From JANRIC01 sp033765345 (GTDB lineage: Bacteria; Bacteroidota; Bacteroidia; Cytophagales; Microscillaceae): 57,732 bases of DNA. Under the pieces are notes generated by a model that did no database searches, was not told the DNA's origin, and was given only the letters and a program-made list of their open reading frames with translations. The stretch is taken from positions 1-57,732 of the forward strand of contig JANRIC010000261.1 of assembly GCA_033765345.1 (NCBI GenBank), read 5' to 3'. Both the position numbers and the translations under genes were made by a program. Position 1 is the first letter of the stretch. Every line of letters begins with the position of its first letter. Below, piece after piece: positions 36,180 to 43,553 of this stretch.

Positions 36180-38195
36180 ATGCAAAAAGCTTCCGAAATA
36201 CCCCAGTCACTCAATGCTAATTTAGACTTTGCCTATTGTAATTCGCTTTACGAGTACTCGCGTCGCCAGAGCATCGAAGTGAAAATCGGTCATATCCCAT
36301 TGGGGGCTAAAAACCCAATCCGGATTCAATCTATGACCACCATAGATACAATGGACACACAGGGCAGTGTGGCGCAAGCTATCCGAATGATTGAGGCAGG
36401 CTGTGAATACATTAGAATTACAGCACCCAGCATCAATGAGGCCAAAAACCTAGAAAACATCAAAAAAGAACTTGCCCTCAGGGGTTATCATACACCACTT
36501 ATAGCTGATATTCATTTTACGCCTAATGCCGCCGAAGTAGCTGCCCGCCTTGTAGAAAAAGTACGCATCAATCCGGGCAATTATGCCGATAAAAAACGCT
36601 TTGAAGTGATCGAGTACGATGATGCCGCTTATCAGGAAGAACTTGATAGAATCCGCGAGCGATTCAGCCCTTTGGTAAAAATCTGCAAAGAATACGGTAC
36701 AGCCATGCGTATCGGCACCAACCACGGCTCTTTGTCCGACCGGATTATGAGTCGTTATGGAGATACCCCCCTGGGTATGGTAGAATCAGCACTTGAATTT
36801 CTGAGAATCTGTGAAGACTTACATTATTACAATATTGTACTTTCTATGAAAGCCAGCAATACCCAGATTATGGTGCAGGCTTATCGCTTATTGGTACAAA
36901 AGCTGGACAAAGAGGGTTTCAAACCATACCCCTTGCACTTGGGGGTGACCGAAGCAGGCGAAGCCGAAGACGGACGAATTAAATCTGCCGTGGGGATCGG
37001 TACTTTGCTGGAAGATGGTCTGGGAGATACCATTCGGGTATCCCTTACCGAAGACCCTGAATATGAGCTTCCTGTAGCCCGCAAACTGGTAGATCGCTAC
37101 CATAACCGCCCCGGACATCGGTCTATCTTAGCCATTGAAGCTTCTCCCAAAAATCCTTTTGTGTATGAACGCCGCAAAACGCACGAGGTACTCAACCTAG
37201 GGAAAGATAACGTACCCCGCGTCATTGCAGATTATAGCCGATACAAATCCATTGAAATGGATGACCTTAAAGCCATCGGGCATACGTATCTACCTGCCCT
37301 AGACAAATGGGGAATGAATGACCTAGGAGCAGATTTTATCTATCTAGGAGACCACGAGATTCCTTTTATGTTTCCCAATGGACTAAAAGCGATTCAAAAT
37401 TATAAGGTTTGGTCTACCGAAGATCTAAATTCTTATCCGTTTTTCACGGTGGATGAGTTTCTTCAGGCAGATAAACTTTCACATGAGCTTAATTTTGTAC
37501 TTCTTCATATCGATGAGTTGAACGCTGAATTGGTACAAAACCTCAAATCTGAAATACAAACAGTACTCATTATTGAGACCACCAACGAACACGCTATGCC
37601 GGAACTCAGAAGATTGTTCTTTGAATTAATGCGCTGGGATGTGAGTCATCCAGTAGTGATTAGAAGGCAATACCCGGCACTCCCTGATGAAACGCTTCAA
37701 TTGTATGCTGCCACAGACGTTGGGGGCTTATTAATAGATGGACTGGGGGATGGCATCATGCTTACTGCGGGTGCTGAGGCTGTATTTGAAGATCAAAAAG
37801 CTCGAAATCAGACCTATAAAAAATACAATGATCTGGCTTTTGGCGTTTTACAGGCAGCGCGTACACGCATGAGCAAAACAGAATATATCTCTTGCCCTTC
37901 TTGCGGGCGTACGTTGTTTGACTTACAGGAAACAACTGCCAAAATCCGCAAAAGAACGGATCATCTTAAAGGTATAAAAATCGGCATCATGGGCTGTATC
38001 GTAAATGGACCCGGCGAAATGGCGGATGCCGATTATGGGTATGTAGGCTCTGGCAAAGGAAAAATCACACTTTATCGCAGCAAGGATGTAATCCGCAGAA
38101 GTGTACCTTCCGAAGAAGCCGTAGATGCTTTGATAGAATTAATTAAAGAAGACGGACACTGGATCGAACCCGGCGAAAGCACATCTGCCTTGTAG
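36180..38195 (+). CDS. ispG: 4-hydroxy-3-methylbut-2-enyl diphosphate synthase (long form)
   Basis: 671 aa. IspG (GcpE) reduces 2-C-methyl-D-erythritol 2,4-cyclodiphosphate to HMBPP in the MEP isoprenoid pathway, using a [4Fe-4S] cluster. The N-terminal TIM barrel is clear (NPIRIQSMTTIDTMDTQGSV, PLIADIHFTPNAAEVAA, KVRINPGNYADKK). An extra domain of about 250 residues lies between barrel and cluster domain, giving the long form typical of Bacteroidota, Chlamydiae and plants. Cluster ligands are in CPSCGRTLFDL (~571-574) and GIMGCIVNGPGEMADADYG (~604). It is followed on the same strand by a small membrane protein and a TraB-like gene. Confidence 0.97.
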   Translation: MQKASEIPQSLNANLDFAYCNSLYEYSRRQSIEVKIGHIPLGAKNPIRIQSMTTIDTMDTQGSVAQAIRMIEAGCEYIRITAPSINEAKNLENIKKELALRGYHTPLIADIHFTPNAAEVAARLVEKVRINPGNYADKKRFEVIEYDDAAYQEELDRIRERFSPLVKICKEYGTAMRIGTNHGSLSDRIMSRYGDTPLGMVESALEFLRICEDLHYYNIVLSMKASNTQIMVQAYRLLVQKLDKEGFKPYPLHLGVTEAGEAEDGRIKSAVGIGTLLEDGLGDTIRVSLTEDPEYELPVARKLVDRYHNRPGHRSILAIEASPKNPFVYERRKTHEVLNLGKDNVPRVIADYSRYKSIEMDDLKAIGHTYLPALDKWGMNDLGADFIYLGDHEIPFMFPNGLKAIQNYKVWSTEDLNSYPFFTVDEFLQADKLSHELNFVLLHIDELNAELVQNLKSEIQTVLIIETTNEHAMPELRRLFFELMRWDVSHPVVIRRQYPALPDETLQLYAATDVGGLLIDGLGDGIMLTAGAEAVFEDQKARNQTYKKYNDLAFGVLQAARTRMSKTEYISCPSCGRTLFDLQETTAKIRKRTDHLKGIKIGIMGCIVNGPGEMADADYGYVGSGKGKITLYRSKDVIRRSVPSEEAVDALIELIKEDGHWIEPGESTSAL

Positions 38196-38300
38196 AAGTA
38201 TTTTAATGGTATGTTCGCACAAACGAGTGAAAGAGATATCTTCATTAAAAAAGAGAAAAAAAACAATTATATATTAATATCTACCAAGAAAGTTTTTAAT

Positions 38301-38492
38301 ATGAACAATCAACGAATCAAAGAATTTTTCAAATTTGGCGAAGTGTTTCATTATTTTATTCGAGTTTTCCAAAAACACGATCCCAGCCGCCCCTTGAATC
38401 TTAACCTCAGAATGATGCACGGAATCAATCGTATTTCTATCATTATGTTTTTGATTTGTTTGGTGGTCATCATCATTCGTCGCCTCTTTTAA
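38301..38492 (+). CDS. Small membrane protein, DUF6728-like
   Basis: 63 aa if started at ATG 38301. An upstream in-frame ATG at 38211 would add a lysine-rich, poorly protein-like extension. The body (FKFGEVFHYFIRVFQKHDPS, RPLNLNLRMMHGINRISIIM) ends in one membrane helix (FLICLVVIIIRRLF). The pattern of a FxxGEVFxYF motif, a KxDPxRP turn, an RxMHGINRISI segment and a terminal helix recalls the DUF6728 family of Bacteroidota; this naming is from memory. It follows ispG by 105 bp and precedes the TraB-like gene by 34 bp. Confidence 0.75.
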   Translation: MNNQRIKEFFKFGEVFHYFIRVFQKHDPSRPLNLNLRMMHGINRISIIMFLICLVVIIIRRLF

Positions 38493-38526
38493 ATGATACG
38501 CTTTGAACGAGCGAAAGCCTATTAGT

Positions 38527-39420
38527 ATGAAAATGATCAAAATTTACCAACTGATTCTGGTATGGATCAGTTTTGTTCCCTTCTCGGTTCAAGGGCAAAC
38601 CATTCAAAACTCTATATTTTGGAAAATCTCCGGCAACGGACTCGAAAAACCAAGCTATATCTTTGGCACACACCATTTGCACGATTATGCTTTTATTGAA
38701 AAAAACGAAGAAATTCATAAGATTTTAGCTTCCGTAGATATGGTTGTGGGTGAAGTTGTTGTAAATGACCAAAATATGGCAGGTATCATGGCCAAGCTTT
38801 TCAGCTCTATGATGATGAAAGACCAAACCCTTGAGAAACTCCTTACTCCCGAACAATTCAAAAAAGTGGACGCATCGCTCAGAACTAGCTCAGGTTTTGG
38901 ACTCAAGTTCTTTAATAATTACAAACCTATATTTGTCTATCTAATCATTATGGCTTCTAAAATGGAAGCTCCCATCGGCAATTCTATGGATATTTACTTT
39001 CAGCAGGTTGGGCAAAAAACCCAAAAAGAAATCAAAGGTCTGGAAACAGCCGACGAGCAACTCAGCGTTCTTGCAAATGGGTACTCCCTGGAGCGTCAGG
39101 TAGAAATGCTTATGGAAATTGTAGATGAGCAGGAAGGCAGCGAGTCTGATCAACTGAAAGAACTTGGTAATTTATACCGGCAGCAAAACATCCAGGCTCT
39201 TTATACACTCATGCAGGAAACCAGCCCCGAAGATGAGCTCAAGATACTGCTCATAGACAGAAATATTAAATGGATTCCTCAAATCAAGGAGATTTTTGCC
39301 GCACAAAAAAGTGCTTTTATTGCCGTAGGGGCAGGGCATTTACCCGGTGATTACGGAGTTTTAAACTTACTAGCGCAAAAAGGTTATACACTTACCCCGA
39401 TATTGATTCCGGTTGAATAA
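38527..39420 (+). CDS. TraB/GumN family secreted protein
   Basis: 297 aa from ATG 38527, chosen because it opens the signal peptide MKMIKIYQLILVWISFVPFS...VQGQ; the in-frame ATG at 38503 adds eight polar residues. TraB/GumN (Tiki-like) features are FWKISGNGLEKPSYIFGTHH near the N-terminus, LEKLLTPEQFKKVDASL, and IAVGAGHLPGDYGVLNLLAQ near the C-terminus. The conserved GTHH and GxGH motifs hold the metal/active-site residues of the superfamily. Likely periplasmic or outer-membrane-facing; substrate unknown. It is distantly related in fold to the ChaN-like protein at 4.0-4.9 kb. Confidence 0.88.
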   Translation: MKMIKIYQLILVWISFVPFSVQGQTIQNSIFWKISGNGLEKPSYIFGTHHLHDYAFIEKNEEIHKILASVDMVVGEVVVNDQNMAGIMAKLFSSMMMKDQTLEKLLTPEQFKKVDASLRTSSGFGLKFFNNYKPIFVYLIIMASKMEAPIGNSMDIYFQQVGQKTQKEIKGLETADEQLSVLANGYSLERQVEMLMEIVDEQEGSESDQLKELGNLYRQQNIQALYTLMQETSPEDELKILLIDRNIKWIPQIKEIFAAQKSAFIAVGAGHLPGDYGVLNLLAQKGYTLTPILIPVE

Positions 39421-39579
39421 ACACTGAGAAGTTAGTATTTGATACTCATAATAAAATGGTTTGCGAAAAAAAAGGTTTTGTAAATCCTTAAAAACTTGCC
39501 CCGAAGGGGTCTTGTATTGTGAATCATATAAATCTCGTGAATCATACAAATCTTAGTATACATACACTCAACAAAACAC

Positions 39580-40104
39580 ATGATCATTATTATATCCTGT
39601 ACCAATCGCAAGCAATCCGTCAGCAAAAAAGTATCGCTGTATTATCAACAACTTCTCACAGAACGGGGAGTAAACAGCCGTATCTTGGATTTGGAAGGAC
39701 TTCCGATAGATTTTATCCATTCGGCATTGTACGAAAACTCCGGCAAAAATCCAGCTTTTAACCAATATCAGGAAATCATAGATGCCCACGAAAAATTTGT
39801 GTTTGTTGTTCCTGAATACAATGGCTCTTTCCCAGGGGTACTCAAAACCTTTATAGACGGGCTGAGATACCCCGATTCTTTCCGAAATAAAAAAGCTGCA
39901 CTGGTAGGATTATCTTCCGGAATGCAGGGGGGGGCTTTGGCATTGAGTCATTTGAATGATATTTTGAGTTATCTGGGTACGGATGTGCTGGGGCTTCGGG
40001 TCAAGCTGCATCAGATTGGCGCCAATCTAGAAAACGGACGAATCAGCAATAAAATTTTTAATCAGTTTATTGAGCAGCAAATTCAAAAGCTTTTGGATTT
40101 TTGA
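39580..40104 (+). CDS. NADPH-dependent FMN reductase family protein
   Basis: 174 aa, flavodoxin-like fold. The phosphate-binding N-terminus is unusual (MIIIISCTNRKQSVSKKVSL in place of GSxRxxS), but PEYNGSFPGVLKTFIDGL is the classic FMN-reductase/azoreductase motif and NKKAALVGLSSGMQGGALAL the second cofactor loop. It would reduce flavins, quinones or similar compounds with NAD(P)H in the cytoplasm. ATG 39580 is preceded by 159 bp without a recognisable promoter. It converges with the DUF1573 gene, 78 bp away. Confidence 0.9.
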   Translation: MIIIISCTNRKQSVSKKVSLYYQQLLTERGVNSRILDLEGLPIDFIHSALYENSGKNPAFNQYQEIIDAHEKFVFVVPEYNGSFPGVLKTFIDGLRYPDSFRNKKAALVGLSSGMQGGALALSHLNDILSYLGTDVLGLRVKLHQIGANLENGRISNKIFNQFIEQQIQKLLDF

Positions 40105-40182
40105 GGTTGGGAGGTTATTGGTTTTTGTTTTTTTTCAAAACTAAATTTTAAAATTAAAGCCATCAAGAGAATACAAAATGCT

Positions 40183-40614
40183 TTAATCATCCTTAGCACT
40201 TATCTGATATTCAAAAGGTACAAAACCAGAAATTTCCAAATGATCTGGACTGGTTTTACTATTTGAATATACCATGATTTCTTTGGTAAAATAGCCTTTA
40301 TTTTCAGTACTGTATTCTACTCTGAAGCTATCAATTTGATTGGGGAATAATTCATCAGAATTCCAGGTAGGGATTGTACATCCACAAGTAGTTTGTATGC
40401 TATCAATTTTCAAGGGTTTTTTTCCAGTATTTTTATATACAAAATATGTATTGGCTTGTGTCTGAGTATATAAAGTATCAAAATTGTGTTTGGTTTGTTC
40501 AAATTTGATTACAGACACCTGACTACTATAATAGTACTTAACCAAATAAGGTGGTAGAAATAATGCTGCCACCAAGCCTATGACAAAATAGATGATGTAT
40601 TTTATTTTTTCCAT
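40183..40614 (-). CDS. DUF1573 domain protein
   Basis: 143 aa. One N-terminal membrane or signal helix (KYIIYFVIGLVAALFLPPYL) precedes a DUF1573 Ig-like domain: FEQTKHNFDTLYTQTQANTY, FVYKNTGKKPLKIDSIQTTC and GCTIPTWNSDELFPNQ, where the TxCGCTxPxW motif is diagnostic. Such proteins are periplasmic and of unknown function. Its start overlaps the stop of the upstream BF3164-like gene by 13 bp, so the two are translationally coupled. This pairing recurs in NVEALA/BF3164 loci in Bacteroidota. Confidence 0.9.
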   Translation of the reverse strand: MEKIKYIIYFVIGLVAALFLPPYLVKYYYSSQVSVIKFEQTKHNFDTLYTQTQANTYFVYKNTGKKPLKIDSIQTTCGCTIPTWNSDELFPNQIDSFRVEYSTENKGYFTKEIMVYSNSKTSPDHLEISGFVPFEYQISAKDD

Positions 40615-41714
40615 TCCTTAGCTAGTTTTTTGATATTATAGCGCAGTATTTTTTCATGATTAAAGTCATTGGCATATAAATATTCTTCTTTAGCATCCAC
40701 AGAAATAGCAAATAGGTCATCTGGAACACGAATCAAACATTTTGGATTTCCTTCCCAATCAAATACTTTGATTTGACTTTCCTTCACTTCTCCGGCTGCA
40801 TTCATTTTTTTATTCTCTAATGCTGCGAAAATAAAATTTTTTGTGACACTTAGATCTGAATAACCATCCGTTATACCTTTTAAAGGGGCTCCCATAATAT
40901 CCATTTTTTTGGCATCATAATAATTATCATCCCAATTTTCGCCACTTACGATACTCTTGATTAACTCCAGGTTAGCATCAAAGATGTCAATTCGGTTAAA
41001 CAAACTCATACTTTGTACAAATAATTCTTTGGAAGGGTGTTTTTTAAAACCTGCAAAGTAAAAATTATACAAAACCATGGGAGGGATAATTTGAGCGTTT
41101 TTTATTTTAGGAAAGAACTCCACTTTTTTAATTAGTTCTTGTTTTTGAGGGTTAAATGATTTAATCCGCCCCCCGTTTACCTCATCATAACCCAAATTCC
41201 CTATGACTTTTTCATCATTCACATAGATCAATTGATTAAAAGGGAAGATATCTGCCTTAATGTTCATGGTTTTTTCAATGATCGGCTTGGGAGACTTAGC
41301 CTGAATTACTTTTGAAAGATTTACTTTTAACAACAAACCCTTCAGCACATCTGCACACCATAACATGATACCATGTTGATTGACTTCATACTGATTTACA
41401 TGAAAGATAGCATTCCACTCATCGGGTCCATCGCCTACCACTCCTAGAGTACCCAGATGTTGGAGAGAATTGACACCATAAATATTATATTTTACAGTAT
41501 CTTTGTAAATTCCAATTAATAACAAAGTATCCAAAACATCGATAGATCCATTTTCATAAAATTGATCTGCCAGTATCTTTTCACCTTGTAGGTTTTGCTC
41601 ACAAGGAAAGTTTTTGACGATTGTGATGATCTGATCAGTATTCTGGTCTGTAGAGGAATCATCACAGCTAAACATAAAAAATAATATTCCAAAGATTAAT
41701 AGTTTTTTGTTCAT
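40602..41714 (-). CDS. BF3164-like lipoprotein, six-bladed propeller
   Basis: 370 aa. Lipoprotein signal MNKKLLIFGILFFMFSC with the lipobox Cys at residue 17. The body has the BF3164/6-bladed beta-propeller pattern: VNSLQHLGTLGVVGDGPDEW, KVFDWEGNPKCLIRVPDD, FAISVDAKEEYLYANDFNHE near the end. Proteins of this class sit on the outer membrane or in the periplasm next to NVEALA peptides, with no known biochemical activity. Downstream it overlaps the DUF1573 gene; upstream the NVEALA-like gene lies 201 bp away on the same strand, so all three probably act together. Confidence 0.88.
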   Translation of the reverse strand: MNKKLLIFGILFFMFSCDDSSTDQNTDQIITIVKNFPCEQNLQGEKILADQFYENGSIDVLDTLLLIGIYKDTVKYNIYGVNSLQHLGTLGVVGDGPDEWNAIFHVNQYEVNQHGIMLWCADVLKGLLLKVNLSKVIQAKSPKPIIEKTMNIKADIFPFNQLIYVNDEKVIGNLGYDEVNGGRIKSFNPQKQELIKKVEFFPKIKNAQIIPPMVLYNFYFAGFKKHPSKELFVQSMSLFNRIDIFDANLELIKSIVSGENWDDNYYDAKKMDIMGAPLKGITDGYSDLSVTKNFIFAALENKKMNAAGEVKESQIKVFDWEGNPKCLIRVPDDLFAISVDAKEEYLYANDFNHEKILRYNIKKLAKEWKK

Positions 41715-41915
41715 AAAATAAAAGATTTTGAATTGAAATATTTTAGCATAATGAAATAAATAATAGTTGGCTTTATTTATCCTTCATTTTTTTAAAAAAT
41801 CAGTAAAAATATGAAAAGATAATACAAGCCAACTAATTCTTATTGCGAAAACGTTTCTAAACAATAGAATATAGAATAATGTATAATTTGAACTCAATAT
41901 AAGGCATAATTGAGA

Positions 41916-42191
41916 TTAATGTGGTGGAGGAGGTGTAAAACTACCACAATAATGAATGGCAGAACCTTGCATATTAAAAAGTTCCTTGCAAACGGTACCT
42001 GCACAAAAGGTGGTTCGATTTCCAACTTTTGGTGAAGCATTATGATTACACACCATAGCAGAAGCCATGGCTTCTTGTACTCTCAAAACAGGCACGTTTG
42101 TATCTCCTACTGTTTCTAAAGACACTTGTAAATTCAATACAAACACAGTAAATACAATTACTGCAAACAAAACTTTAATTGATTTTTTCAT
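41916..42191 (-). CDS. NVEALA-like exported peptide, 91 aa
   Basis: A precursor-like small protein. A hydrophobic leader (IKVLFAVIVFTVFVLNLQ) is followed by residues resembling the NVEALA cleavage motif (VLRVQEAMASA, about residues 36-46). The short mature region has four cysteines (VCNHN, FCAG, VCKE, YCGS) and ends PPPPH. The NVEALA family (PF14055-type) comprises secreted Bacteroidota peptides that commonly sit next to BF3164-like lipoproteins, as here. The motif is degenerate (QEAMA for VEALA), so the assignment rests on leader, size, cysteines and neighbours together. The role of the family is unproven; a signalling or antagonistic peptide has been considered. Confidence 0.75.
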   Translation of the reverse strand: MKKSIKVLFAVIVFTVFVLNLQVSLETVGDTNVPVLRVQEAMASAMVCNHNASPKVGNRTTFCAGTVCKELFNMQGSAIHYCGSFTPPPPH

Positions 42192-42448
42192 TTTGTTGTA
42201 AAATTTGAATTAAAAATTTAACCATTAAAAAACGTTGGCTTCCCGCACCAAAATGGTCACGATCGCTGGGAAAAAATACACTACCCGGATAGTGCAAATC
42301 AAAAAAAAAAAATAGAAATCACAAGTTTTTATAGCTATTTTTTGGGATTTGGTAGATAAAAAATGAGTTCTTAGCTAACTTAATACTAATGGTTTTCAAA
42401 TCCTGTTTATGATTCAAATGTAGTCTGTAGCTTATCGCACAGACAACA

Positions 42449-42477
42449 CCGTGCGGTTTGTGTGTCACAACCCACGG
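42449..42477. other. Strong hairpin upstream of the rpsL promoter
   Basis: CCGTG (42449-42453) pairs with CACGG (42473-42477), and inside it GGTT-GTG (with one bulged T) pairs with CAC-AACC around a 3-base loop. There are twelve base pairs with a bulge and a mismatch, far stronger than the AT-rich surroundings. It lies about 70 bp upstream of the promoter, so it is not in the rpsL leader. It is not followed by a T-run. It may belong to a small transcript or be a protein-binding palindrome. Confidence 0.6.
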
Positions 42478-42544
42478 ATTAGAGGAGTGTACAAATACAT
42501 TTCATTAAAATTTCCCTAATTATTTCCAAAAATACACAAAGTAT

Positions 42545-42575
42545 TTTGATAAGACTTATCATTTTTATACATTTG
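42545..42575 (+). promoter_or_regulatory. rpsL operon promoter
   Basis: TTTG at 42545-42548, a 19-base spacer, then TACATTTG at 42568-42575: a perfect TTG-N17-23-TAnnTTTG match. It lies about 50 bp ahead of the rpsL ATG (42626) and drives the ribosomal genes. Confidence 0.87.
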
Positions 42576-42625
42576 CACTCCGAAATTCGAAAGGTACGCT
42601 TAGATAAGGAATAATTTAGTTCGAA

Positions 42626-43006
42626 ATGCCTACAATTCAACAATTAATACGTAAAGGGCGCAAGGTAATCAAAAGTAAATCCAAATCTCCTGCTTTGGAT
42701 TCCTGCCCTCAAAGAAGAGGAGTTTGTACTCGTGTGTACACGACCACTCCCAAAAAGCCGAATTCTGCGATGCGAAAGGTGGCCCGCGTGAGATTGACCA
42801 ACACCAAAGAAGTAAATGCTTACATCCCCGGAGAAGGTCACAATCTTCAAGAGCACTCCATCGTGTTGATCCGAGGAGGAAGGGTAAAAGATCTACCCGG
42901 AGTACGCTACCACATCATTCGTGGGGCACTGGATACAGCAGGTGTAAATGGAAGACTACAAGCTCGTTCAAAATACGGCACTAAAAAACCAAAGGAGAAA
43001 AAGTAA
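42626..43006 (+). CDS. rpsL: 30S ribosomal protein S12
   Basis: 126 aa, full length. It carries the invariant decoding-site sequence TTPKKPNSAMRKVARVRLTN, with Lys at the usual streptomycin-sensitivity site, and PGVRYHIIRGALDTAGV. The C-terminus is lysine-rich (RSKYGTKKPKEKK). S12 sits at the decoding centre of the 30S subunit. It is the first gene of the str operon, followed 20 bp later by rpsG, and has its own good promoter. Confidence 0.99.
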   Translation: MPTIQQLIRKGRKVIKSKSKSPALDSCPQRRGVCTRVYTTTPKKPNSAMRKVARVRLTNTKEVNAYIPGEGHNLQEHSIVLIRGGRVKDLPGVRYHIIRGALDTAGVNGRLQARSKYGTKKPKEKK

Positions 43007-43026
43007 TTTAAAAACATTGAATTATT

Positions 43027-43494
43027 ATGAGAAAGAGAAAGCCACCCAAGCGCTATCTTTTACCCGACCCGAAGTTCCAAGATGTTCGGGTTACCAAGTT
43101 TGTAAATAACCTGATGGTTGACGGTAAAAAAAGTATCGCCTATGATATTTTCTATGGCGCACTGGAAATCGTTCAGGAAAAAACCAAAGAAGACGGTCTG
43201 GATATTTGGAGAAAGGCACTGCAAAATGTCTCTCCTGCTGTAGAAGTAAGAAGCCGTCGTGTGGGAGGTGCTACTTTTCAGGTTCCTACCGAAGTTCGTA
43301 ATGAACGCCGGGAATCATTAGGAATCAAATGGTTGATCAAATACGCAAGAAGCCGTAATGAAAAAACCATGCAGCAGCGATTAGCCGCCGAGATCATGGC
43401 AGCGTCCAAAGGTGAAGGTGCAGCAGTGAAGAAAAAGGATGATACCCATAGAATGGCAGAAGCTAACAAAGCGTTCTCTCACTTCAGATTTTAA
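43027..43494 (+). CDS. rpsG: 30S ribosomal protein S7
   Basis: 155 aa. Typical S7 features are MRKRKPPKRYLLPDPKFQDV, VTKFVNNLMVDGKKSIAYDI, VEVRSRRVGGATFQVPTEVR and ANKAFSHFRF at the C-terminus. It nucleates 16S rRNA 3'-domain folding and contacts the exit-site tRNA. Second gene of the operon; fusA follows 59 bp later. In other bacteria S7 represses its own operon; no such site is identifiable here. Confidence 0.99.
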   Translation: MRKRKPPKRYLLPDPKFQDVRVTKFVNNLMVDGKKSIAYDIFYGALEIVQEKTKEDGLDIWRKALQNVSPAVEVRSRRVGGATFQVPTEVRNERRESLGIKWLIKYARSRNEKTMQQRLAAEIMAASKGEGAAVKKKDDTHRMAEANKAFSHFRF

Positions 43495-43553
43495 TACCTT
43501 GTTCATACATAGACTTAGACTGACTTTCTAACCCCAATCAATGGATAACAACA

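Larger units (their letters stand above)
42192..42625. other. Intergenic region upstream of rpsL
   Basis: 434 bp. It contains, left to right: an A-run of about 13 bases near 42300-42312, a strong hairpin at 42449-42477, and the rpsL promoter at 42545-42575. No gene is seen. The A-rich left part may hold the promoter of the NVEALA-like gene, but no consensus match was found on the minus strand. Confidence 0.65.
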
